DNA of 64,000 nucleotides from assembly GCA_905331475.1 (NCBI GenBank), contig CAJNYU010002703.1, positions 124,001 through 188,000 of the forward strand, given 5' to 3'. This DNA comes from Rotaria socialis. Taxonomy: Eukaryota > Rotifera > Eurotatoria > Philodinida > Philodinidae. The notes below the pieces were generated by a model. The model did no database searches, had not been told where the DNA came from, and saw only the letters and a program-made list of their open reading frames with translations. Each line of letters begins with the position of its first letter. The first letter of the stretch is position 1. A program made the translations under genes and the position numbers. Below, one piece after another: positions 35,801-45,673 of the stretch.

Positions 35801-38043
35801 AACATTGAGTTTCTATATCAAATTCAGAAGTGATACGTTTTTTAAATGACTTCTCATACTGAAAAATAAAACTTAATACGCGCTAATTTAATAGCAATAA
35901 ATCTACAGCAAAGTGTCGTCATCACTTTTAAGACATCTTATATGTTTGAAAGAGACCAGACAACAGTACGTAAAATTGAAATAAGACTCATAGCTTCTGC
36001 AACGATTGAACAGAATATATATATATTTGCATAGCAATAGTAAGAGTGAGTGAAAAAGAAAACGTTAAATAAGCACACTTATATCTAATGCTCTTCATTA
36101 CTCGTCAAGGGCTTTTAGTCCCAAGGACAATATATATGAAGTAACAAATGTCTTCATATCGTTTACTGAATAGGAAACTAACAAGATGCTGATCATCCGT
36201 AATGTTAAAAAAGCATAGAAAACAATTTTTTTTCTATGTCATCTTCCGAAATCTTCAAGGTTTTCCTATTTCGTTAAAGATTTTTGAAAACATCAAGACT
36301 GTACTTTTTTCCATCAATTTCTACAATAGGCACGTGATATTCCATATTAGGTGAATTCGGTAAATCTAAATATCCATATAAAGTTCGACGAGATGCATCA
36401 AGTAATGATTCATTTTTTCCGCTTAATATCCTTTGAAACAAAACAAACAAAATTCCTTTTATATCATTAAAATCTATTCATAAAAACTTACTCTGCAAGT
36501 TTATTACTGAGCGAACCTGTTTCATATTCAAATTGAATACCCCCATGTAAATGAAACATGGTTTCTTCTTCGATAGGAAATATATTTGTTGATTGCTTTT
36601 TCATATACATAAATGGCGGAAGTTCTCGTTCGGTCCGAACGTCTTCACCTATGAACACAAAGGACGTAGGAAAATGTTAATTTATTTGTATTGTCAATTA
36701 TTTAACATTACCGATAATCATCGGTAAAAGTCGATTTAAATTAGGGATTTTTTTCATCCGACGTTTAAGTCCAACAAGTAGAGAAAATAAGAAACAAGTA
36801 ATTTCAAGAAGATAAATATATTTTCGAACTTCAGTTTTCGATGTAAAAGTTCGACGTAAATAATTTTCATGAACTTGAAGTAAAGCTTTTAAACGTTGAA
36901 ATTGTTGATTATCTAGTCTATTTACATAGAAAACGAAAGCTCGTTACATAATGTGAAAATTAAAATAGAATTTTTACTTTTCTTGAATAGTTTTTATTTG
37001 TGATTGTATAGTATAATTTCCGTTAAACATTAAACAATTTTTCAATTGTGACACTTGATCAAGATGAAGTGTTAACACCATCGATAGGTCATCAGCGTAC
37101 GATGCCAAAAATTGATCATCAGATTGTGTTTGATCTTCTGATTTTGGTTCTGGCTGAAAAGAATTTTTTGCTTCACTATAATCAACATCTTGACTTATAT
37201 CTTGTAAGCCTTAAAAAAGTTAAAAAAATGAATATTCATATATCGTTCAAATTAAAAAAAACTGAATACCTGCTGCTTCAAATTCATGCAATACTGAACG
37301 TGTTATTGAAGCCTCACCAGTATGACGCCAGCGGTCGGCAAATTTCGCGCGTTTTTCTCTCGACATAAAAACTCCGTGCCAAACGGATTTTAGCCAAGCA
37401 TCACAATTGATCATAATTTGTCCGAGACGAGTATCGAGAAAAGCTAATTTGACAATAGAATAATTATCGTCATACGTGCATAAAATAATTACCTGTTGGT
37501 ATTTGACATGTTGAACTAAGGTCAAAATTAGCTTCAAGACTTAAGGTGGGTTGTGCATTCAAAGAATAAATAGCAATTGTTAATTCACGTAATAATTGAT
37601 GAACTTCTCGAGTATCAAGAAGCGGAATATCATCATCAACTGGAAATAAAATATCGATGTGAGATTCACTAAACGCCTGGAGTTGTCGAATCAATCCAGT
37701 TGGATGTTCAGTTGGCGTCTAAGAGAATTAAAATAATTTTGAAGTTTAGAAAATTTTAATTAAACATAAATACTTTATAGATATCTGCATTTGTTAGCAG
37801 CCAATTAGTTTCACGTGCTGTAAGCAATTCAGTTATTTCCCATTTGTCAAATTTAGAAAATAAGTCATACACATTTCGCACGGATACTTGGTCCATAGAA
37901 TTTTGAATAACAAGATCAGGCCTATCGGCACCAGTGGACGCTGATGGCGAAGCATGACGTGCTCGACTTACTTGTTTTGATGGTAATCGACGTTGAATAT
38001 TAAAGGCTGTCGATGCTCTTTGTTTAGTATGCACTCTTTCCAT
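29888..38043 (-). CDS. ANKAR: ankyrin and armadillo repeat protein (ANKAR)
   Basis: A long multi-exon gene of roughly 1300 residues. The first exons are 37774-38043, 37493-37718 and 37270-37443, joined in phase. The order is a charged N-terminal region (VSVRNVYDLFSKFDKWEITE, later GEDVRTERELPPFMYMKK), then ankyrin repeats at about 33700-34600 (GLTLMHYA, TPLHFACRHGSLDAASCLLG, WTPIHHAA, LGHTVIHLAASN), then armadillo repeats at about 31000-33200 (LQYVSLNAVIALADESEPNQ, LKLIVELMQDREFGIRYKGS). The C-terminal part includes ARVRTGISDGFVSCQVLERL and ends in a Ser/Arg-rich tail at the TGA at 29888-29890. This order of domains is that of animal ANKAR. Its molecular role is poorly defined; both repeat types bind proteins. 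A 1.4-1.5 kb intron (about 34850-36310) separates the N-terminal region from the rest, unlike the other short introns. The start follows an acceptor-like sequence, so a 5' UTR intron is likely. Confidence 0.88.
34251..34275. repeat. TA microsatellite in an ANKAR intron
   Basis: An uninterrupted run of about twelve TA units between two ankyrin-repeat exons of ANKAR. It is likely variable in length. Confidence 0.8.
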
Positions 38044-39910
38044 TCTAAGACAATTTTGATCTTCTCTCTTTTTTACCTATACAACTTTTTGTTGACTACA
38101 CACACACACATATATAAAAAAAAATAACAAAATTTCTCTTTACTTTCTCTGTTTTCTAACTGTAACCATCTTGACTTCTTTCGTTCTGTGTCGAGCAGGA
38201 GTACCCTCCATAGAATAAAGGTGTTACGATGCAAAAGAAAAGAAGACAAACAAATTGATTGCGTCGCCGTTTTTCGATCTTAGAATTCTCTAATAACCCA
38301 ATTTTCTTATTCAATAATTAGCCTCGAGTTTTTTATTATTCGAAAAATATCTTTTTTAAAACAGAATTCCATTCACTACTCATGATCAATATTAACTCTT
38401 CTAAAAATAGCAGCTGTGATGTTCTTATCGAGTGTTGTTGCTCGATGAGAAATCTGAAACTCGCAGACAAGATCAACGCCTTCAATGTTCTACAATTTTT
38501 TATTCTCTTTTTTTGGTACAAAAATAATTCTTTGAAGTATATTTTGTTCTTAAATTTATAAACACAACATTGTCTGTATGCAAACAAATGAAATGTCATC
38601 GAACAAAGAGAAATTGTAGCACTCAAAGAGTCGATGAAAAGACAGAAAAAAAATATTATTTCATTTGATTATATCACATGGATACGTATATATGGCGTTT
38701 TTTTGTATTAAAAAATATAATTAAATTCTTTAACAATAGAAAAATAAATGAATACGCACGAACAATATCAATTGTTATTCATAAGGTCTCATACAAAAAG
38801 AAAAATCTATAGGTTCCTACTCGAAATTTTCTTCAAGTTGATTTTTCATATATTCCGTTGCTGCTAGAACAATTCAATCATAAAGACTTTTGTTCTACTC
38901 AAATGATTATTCAGAAAATGATTTAAGCAGCGTCATAGAATAAATGGGAGAAGATTTCTCTCCCTGCATATGTTTCCGTTTGCAAAAATACAACGTCGTA
39001 GAGTGTACGTTTTGCATTACTCGATAAAACATTTTTAAGACAAGTCTTCAGGCTATAAACATTGCCAAAGAGTTGTATTGATGTCTTGTTAATAAGTAAT
39101 CTATTTCTTAGACATGAGTAAATCTGAAGAAAATCAGTTTGATGAAAATGGGCACGTTCTGTTTAAGCTGAGTTTACCCATATAAATATCATATTAAAGG
39201 AAAATATCTGGCAATATCAATTTTTTTCTCTCATCTGTTATGAACGATGAGATGAACGATAGTTTAAAATTCACGTTAATTAAAAACAAATATTGTTAAA
39301 TAAAAAAATTTGCTCGGTATTTAATGGATCATATGCACGCAATTTAAGGCCATCCCTTCTACTGAGATACATAAATAATTTTGCTTGTAGTCGTACGTTT
39401 TCGATCATTAAATATTTTTAAGTTTCATCCATTGTAATATAACGAATAATCCATTCATAATTCTGAACCTAGTTATTTTTTACAAAATAAAGCGGAGGAG
39501 TTAAAAATTATTCTAATAAATAATTAAGTACGTTTCTTATTCGTGAGCAGAATTCGATTTATGTTATTTGACTGGTACAGACACAAAAAAAAGTGCATTT
39601 ATGAATATAAAATATGTGCCAGAAAATTCTATTATATAAGAACGGATATCTTTTGTTTAATTCAAAATGATTATTAATTTTAATACAATCGAATATTGTA
39701 ATAATATCAATTTATTACGTCTGTAGATTACAAGCTTCTTGTCGAACAAAGTAAAACGTCTTATTTCATAGATATCAGCAAAACAGTGATAGATACACAT
39801 TTTTTTCTTTCGTTCATTTTAATACAAAATAAAAACTTTTCGAATTATAATAACTGCTATTTGACATTTTCTTCCTGGCGTATTTTCACATATCAGAAAT
39901 TTATTCAACA
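38044..39910. other. intergenic, upstream of ANKAR
   Basis: Contains the ANKAR promoter and probably its 5' UTR exon. A CA/TA run lies near 38099-38116. No further gene is supported; the minus open frame 38336-38626 lacks any recognisable domain. Confidence 0.4.
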
Positions 39911-40233
39911 GTATGTATATGTGTCGTATCGAAGTTACACCGGTCGACAAAGTTATTTATAATTCACTTATCAATAAATAATTTACCAAAATGAATATTC
40001 TGATGCTGAATGCATGATAAAAAATTAAGTTTTTCTAACATTTATTTTACGATATCGTTAAAAAAATGAGTATCTGCTAGAAAAAACTTAATTTTTTATC
40101 ATACATTCAGCATCAGAATATTCATTTTGGTAAATTGTTCATTGATAAGTGAATTATAAATAACTTCGACAAATTTCTCTGTCGAAGTTATAACTTCGTC
40201 GACCGGTGCAACTTCGATACGACATATACATAC
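39911..40233. mobile_element. foldback (long inverted repeat) element, 323 bp
   Basis: The left arm (from GTATGTATATGTGTCGTATC at 39911) is repeated inverted on the right, ending at 40233. The arms are about 120 bp each and nearly identical over GAATATTCTGATGCTGAATG and the AAAAAATTAAGTTTTT block, around a centre near 40055. The right arm alone contains an extra hairpin AACTTCGAC-AAATTTCTCT-GTCGAAGTT (40162-40189). If the outer TA is a duplicated target, insertion was TA-specific as in Tc1/mariner-type MITEs; this is uncertain. No coding frame. Confidence 0.75.
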
Positions 40234-41168
40234 CTAAGATTGCTTTTGTTTGAAACACCTTTCGAAGACATATTGAATACATGCGCACTACTGTTCGTCG
40301 TCTATTGACAATCAAAAAAAAAATGCCATATACAACATAGTCTACATGTAGACAAATAATATTCAGTATCGTTTTCATACAGTTTGTCATTTATTCTGCC
40401 TGAAAAAATTCAGTCAGATCGAATTAATGATGGATCGATTTTGAATGATAGGAGCCTTTTTTCCTCTTTCTTTTTTTCTTCACTTAGTTCCTACCTGTAC
40501 GATACAAAAACTGTGGTGTTATTATTCATTTGATATTATTTCTCTCAGTCTCATCTTTCTCATTCTCGAACAATCTTTATTGTTTCTGATATATCAAATG
40601 ACATTTGCTTGTCGATGATCGACTTTGAATACATATTCTATCCTCGTATGATGATTCGAACAAACTTTTAAGAGAAAAAATCTTTTTATTTCTTAAAAAC
40701 GAGAAATACTAAACCTCAAGAACAAATAAAAAGTAGCACCAGACTACACTTAATAAATATAAAATATTATCCTGTTATATGATCCTTTGTGTGTTTTCTT
40801 CCTTTTCGTCTCTTATACAATGCTTAAAAATACTGCGACTTAACACAGATTTTCTTTTGATTGTTTTCTTATTCTCTTGACATAGCACTTGTCATAAAAA
40901 GTGTATGATATACAACTCGGTTTATTTAAATGTTTCACACACGTTTCAGATATTTACTTGGAGGAGGAGTATCACATTTTTATTCCGTTTTTTCAGGTAC
41001 TGTACCAAGGAAAACAAAAAATTATATATTTTCATCAGAATATCGAATTATATTTTCTTTTCTCTTTCTTACTTAGGATTTCGCTCTTTTTCCTTGCTTC
41101 TCATACTTCTATGCATTTTAGGCTTATAAGAGACGATTAATCGTTTGGATCATTGAGATATTTCAAAG
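40234..41168. other. intergenic, upstream of the type I membrane protein gene
   Basis: AT-rich, with no exon supported. Two overlapping open frames at 40901-41140 are hydrophobic low-complexity readings of T-rich DNA. The segment probably carries the promoter of the gene that starts at 41169. Confidence 0.35.
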
Positions 41169-43935
41169 ATGATGTGTGATATGGCTTTTATTCGTTATCT
41201 GCTCGTCTTTCTATTGTTGTCTGCATCAATACATGCGCAAGACACAGCAACTACTGAATTCACAAGTATATTATTTTTACTACTCGATGCTCATTGAATC
41301 TTTTCTAACGAGAATGAAGATTCAGATATACGTATCCTTTCAGTTGTACTCATGAATTTTATTGTAAGGGACCCATGCTTTACATTATTCACTTTGCATT
41401 CTAAACTACACCAGTCAGCTAATAGACCGTAGGTAGTCGATAAAGGCAACTATTTTCAATATAAGATAATCTTTTTAAGTTGATGACAAGATTACATAAC
41501 TAAACAGAGCAAATAACTATCGGCTGAAATCATATAAAATAGAGTACTTCTATCCCAGGACGAGCTTTACGACGTCCGTATACGGTGAAATACGGGCCGT
41601 ATACGACGGTAAATCGCCGTATTTGGCCGTATTACATGGCTCCGTATTACGATCGCAAATCTCCGTGTCGTAATACGGTGAAATACGATCAAAAACGACC
41701 GTAAAGCGCCGTATTTCGCCGTATACGGCACGGAGATTTACGATCGTAATACGGAGCCATGTAATACGGCCAAATACGGCGATTTACCGTCGTATACGAC
41801 CGTGTATGTTCGACCTGGGTACTGATAAAAATACTACTTTTTACTGATAAAATGTATTTTTGAAACAGTAAACTGAATTAATTACTGAAACTCTAATTTT
41901 AATACTGAGCAAACAATTAATTAACTGAACAANNNNNNNNNNNNNNNNNNNNNNNNNNNNNNNNNNNNNNNNNNNNNNNNNNNNNNNNNNNNNNNNNNNN
42001 NNNNNNNNNNNNNNNNNNNNNNNNNNNNNNNNNNNNNNNNNNNNNNNNNNNNNNNNNNNNNNNNNNNNNNNNNNNNNNNNNNNNNNNNNNNNNNNNNNNN
42101 NNNNNNNNNNNNNNNNNNNNNNNNNNNNNNNNNNNNNNNNNNNNNNNNNNNNNNNNNNNNNNNNNNNNNNNNNNNNNNNNNNNNNNNNNNNNNNNNNNNN
42201 NNNNNNNNNNNNNNNNNNNNNNNNNNNNNNNNNNNNNNNNNNNNNNNNNNNNNNNNNNNNNNNNNNNNNNNNNNNNNNNNNNNNNNNNNNNNNNNNNNNN
42301 NNNNNNNNNNNNNNNNNNNTGGTACAGCTGCGTCTTCAACTTCAGTGCCCAGTGGCACCGGAGGGACTGCTTCTACAACTTCGACGCTGATTCCGACAAC
42401 AACAACGACGCGTTCAATCGCTGCAGGCTCAAGATTCACAGTTGAATATTTAATCTCTCAAAGTGTCAATCCAGCTAAATTTAATTTCAGCAGCGAAGAA
42501 GATATTAAGCAGTTCTTTAAGCAGCTTAGCAGTAATCTTACAGATTGTTTTCGCAATATTTCATATGATCCTGTAACTTGTTGCGGCGACTTAAGTAATA
42601 TAATCTATAGTGGAATACCTGCAGTGGATGGAACTCTGAGTTACGGGAGTATTGAAGGCTGTATTATAAGTGGAACAGAATCGTATGCCAATAATACCAA
42701 TTTAAGGAATTCACGCAGTAATTTAACAAATCATCCATTTCAATTTATTATTCTTGTAATATCTTTCATTAACAGAAATGAACTGTACCGGTAGTGAAAT
42801 TCTAACAAGTAAAGGTAAATGCCGCTATTGTGTTAATGAGCCTCGATGTGCTGACTTTCCTGAATCAACATGTGTTCGAGATTTGTCAACGTTGGAAGAT
42901 CATTGTGAGTATGTAATCTTATTTATGAAGTGAAAACACAATTTTATCGGTAACTTTTATTCAAGGTGTGATCGAACTAAATATTTCTTCCGTACAAATT
43001 ATGAGTATAATGAAAAATGTTATCGTTTTGCAACTGTGTGGTGGCCACAAATGCTAGCACTATGTTTACTTGTGTTTGCAATTCTTATACTTCTCTGTGC
43101 TTGTCTAATGTGCCTACGTCGACGACACATTATATGTAAAAGGTATGAGGATTCATTGTTTAAAATAATCTATCTTGAACTTTATTCGCGTGTTTAAATT
43201 TTAGATCAGTAGGGAAAACAGAAGTTATAGGAAATGCACCTAACAAAAATCGTGATTTTGAATATATCGGATTGAATAATATGGACCAATCAGCAGCGAA
43301 TTATACAGCGCGACCTACAAAGTAATTTGAATAGTTAACGAAGTTTTAAATAAACATATGAAAAAACATACTAGATCTTTTTTTCTTCTAATATATCGTA
43401 ATGATAATTGGAAACTGTTAATAGATAATTATTAGCACTCTATATGTGCATATATTATCATTAGAAGCGATATATTTTGTGTTCCTCTGAATGCCTCATT
43501 TATTAAACTCAACAAGTCTAATAATGTGTAACGCATTCTAGTGAATCTATTAGATTATTAGAGAGTAGACAATAAGCAAGTTTGATGACATCTTATTGAT
43601 AAAATTTACTACGATATAAAAAAATGCTTCCTGTTGTTATTGAGTGACAGATTTCTTTCTCTATTATTTGATTTATATGTATTTTTTAATTTTTACAGCA
43701 ATGATCTTGCCAGTTCCGTTTATCCAACGGAAATATCCAATGATTATCCTTATCAAAGACGGTTTGTATATAATTTCGAACTATATAAATTATAGATTTT
43801 TTGTTTTCTTTGATGAATTTTTTAAGTACACCACAAAGTTCTAGACATCTGCCACTAATTCAAATTGACCAAAATCCAACTGTATACAATGAAATAGATG
43901 ATCGTGAAAGTGTAATACGTGATATGTATTTTTAA
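41169..43935 (+). CDS. mucin-like type I membrane protein (gap in sequence)
   Basis: Exon 1 (41169-41265) encodes a signal peptide (LLVFLLLSASIHAQ). The next exons fall in or before a gap of N (41933-42319). After the gap, exons up to 42669, 42776-42908, 42966-43142 and 43205-43321 join in phase, followed by 43699-43761 and 43827-43935. The ectodomain starts Ser/Thr/Gly-rich (STSVPSGTGGTASTTSTLIP) and continues with a region of paired cysteines (TDCFRN, VTCCGD, GKCRYCVNEPRCADFP). One helix follows (MLALCLLVFAILILLCACLM), then a basic stop-transfer. The cytosolic tail has tyrosine motifs (YIGL, VYPTE, TVYNEI). I recognise no family. If the exon from 43205 is read through instead of spliced, translation stops at 43325 with a shorter tail. 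Confidence 0.6.
41554..41819. mobile_element. CGTA-rich foldback element in an intron, 266 bp
   Basis: The outer ends CCCAGGACGA and (reverse-complemented) CCCAGGTCGA are inverted. Inside, arms of about 75 bp or more starting at 41598 and 41800 are almost perfectly complementary, meeting near 41699. The arms are built from repeated CCGTATTACG/CCGTATACGG words and so contain many short palindromes. GC content is near 50 percent, against about 30 percent around it. No target duplication is clear. It sits in the first intron of the membrane protein gene. Confidence 0.8.
41933..42319. other. assembly gap (387 N)
   Basis: A run of undetermined bases. It lies directly before the Ser/Thr-rich exon of the membrane protein gene, so it probably hides coding sequence, perhaps a tandem-repeat mucin-like segment that failed to assemble. 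Confidence 0.95.
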
Positions 43936-44302
43936 TTTAATTTCGAGCAAGGCAGAAATCGAACGATTGATATCAATCCTAATATGAATGATGATACATT
44001 TGTTTAATACGTTGAACTTTCTTTTTTTTTCTTTTGTCTGTCTTAATCATATTTTGGTGATAACAAGAAACAGTGAACTCTTTAATTTAATCTGATTCCT
44101 TAAATTCTAGGAAAACTACTATTTAAGTGTAAACGAACAATGATTTGCTGGATAACGAATCAAACGAAATTTTCAATTTTCTCTTTTTTTTCATTTTTTT
44201 TTTCTATATAATCATATCTATTTTTTAACACAAGTAAAAATAAAAAAAATGCAACACTTAGCACCGTATTTTGTGTCCTTTCTCCTGTTTTGTTTTTTTG
44301 GA
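43936..44302. other. 3' flanks of two convergent genes
   Basis: A T-rich spacer between the membrane protein gene (+) and the GPCR gene (-). I see no gene in it. Confidence 0.4.
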
Positions 44303-45673
44303 TCAAATTTTCAATACTAATATTCGTTTACCATTTGTACCCGTATATAATTTAAATTGTTGATCTGGTTTCGATGGAAAATTTTCATTCATTATCAATA
44401 CTTGTTCAGATTTTGTTATTAGTCGATCGGATTCTTCTTGATGATTTATTGTAGTTTGCATTGAAGTTGACTTTGATTTGTCATTTTCAAGTTTTTGATC
44501 TAACATATTATTTACAGTCTCTTGACTTAATTCATTTGTTTTTGTTTGATCAATTATCAAAGGCGTTCTTTTTGTAAAAGAATCTCTTGTTGATATACGT
44601 TGTTGTTTTTCCGTTTGATTTTTTTCTACAGATTGTAACGGTTGATTGTTCACTATTTTTGAAATTCGGGTTTGCATATTTGCTGGTTTACGTTGTTTCG
44701 GTAGCATACGTAACATGAATTCAATTAATGTTTGTCGAAATTTTTGTCCAAAAAAACAGTAAAGTAAAAAATTTGTCGATGTATTAAAAACAATAAGTAA
44801 TATGCCAATTATATTTAATGATTGAAATAAAAAATTATGATACGAACCATGAGGATCAATAGCATACCAAGCATTAAGTATTAACAATGGTAATTGACAA
44901 AGAACAAAAACAATGACCACTGTAACAAGCATCAATGTTATATGATAATCGGCCTGTTTTTTTTTATTTGCCTTTCCGCATAAATGTTTTTTGCGACGTT
45001 TTTTGGCAATTAAATTTTGTATTATGGTTACATTTATACATGTTAATGTAGCAAATGGTATTAAATAAACAACAGGTATATAAATATAGATGCGAGTATA
45101 TTTATGAATTCGTTGGCCAATACTTGTTAGAACACAGGTTTTTAAATCTGGTACATATCGTTGCTCTAACCAATACGGTATACAGTACACTATAGAAAAG
45201 GCGTAAATTAATATTATGGTTATTAATGTTGCGCGTTGCGTTAAGATTTGTCTAGCTTTCAATGGAAATTGCACTAATATTAAACGATCCATTGATACAG
45301 CTATAGTCAGATATATAATGGAAAGAAGAATGGTATTATATATAGGACTTGTTGGTAAACGTGTTAAAAGTATTTCGAAGGCAAACGGAGGTTGATTTGT
45401 TTTATACAATTCATAACCTATTAGATATCTCAACGAATATGATGGGATAAATATAAGAAGAAAAAGTATATTTGAACATGACAACGCTGTCAAATAGATA
45501 TTTGTAGATGTAGTACGCATTGACGGAGATATAAGTACCAAGACGGTAATAATATTACCAACGATACCAAATAAACTTAAAACCATACCTATATAACCCC
45601 AAACTATCAGACGCAGGAGTAGAATATAATCAAGACTGCTGCTATGGTCAATAAGAGATGAATTATTCGACAT
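44303..45673 (-). CDS. class A GPCR, FMRFamide-receptor-like
   Basis: A single open frame of 456 residues with no intron. Seven helices are visible. Key positions are N40 in helix 1 (FGIVGN), DRL at 129-131 at the end of helix 3 in place of DRY, CQLP at 259-262 in helix 6 in place of CWxP, and NFLLY at 301-305 in helix 7 in place of NPxxY. The SMDR..LVQFPLKAR block and overall spacing resemble invertebrate FMRFamide/peptide receptors. Glycosylation sites stand at the N-terminus (NNSS). Cys180 lies in the second extracellular loop, but no Cys stands at the top of helix 3, so the usual disulfide is missing. The third loop is basic and the tail of about 130 residues is polar, with many Ser/Thr. 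It should be a plasma-membrane peptide receptor; the ligand is unknown. Confidence 0.85.
   Translation of the reverse strand: MSNNSSLIDHSSSLDYILLLRLIVWGYIGMVLSLFGIVGNIITVLVLISPSMRTTSTNIYLTALSCSNILFLLIFIPSYSLRYLIGYELYKTNQPPFAFEILLTRLPTSPIYNTILLSIIYLTIAVSMDRLILVQFPLKARQILTQRATLITIILIYAFSIVYCIPYWLEQRYVPDLKTCVLTSIGQRIHKYTRIYIYIPVVYLIPFATLTCINVTIIQNLIAKKRRKKHLCGKANKKKQADYHITLMLVTVVIVFVLCQLPLLILNAWYAIDPHGSYHNFLFQSLNIIGILLIVFNTSTNFLLYCFFGQKFRQTLIEFMLRMLPKQRKPANMQTRISKIVNNQPLQSVEKNQTEKQQRISTRDSFTKRTPLIIDQTKTNELSQETVNNMLDQKLENDKSKSTSMQTTINHQEESDRLITKSEQVLIMNENFPSKPDQQFKLYTGTNGKRILVLKI

Noticed and set aside
41917-42439. Minus-strand open frames across the gap
   Set aside because: Open only because the N bases cannot contain stops.
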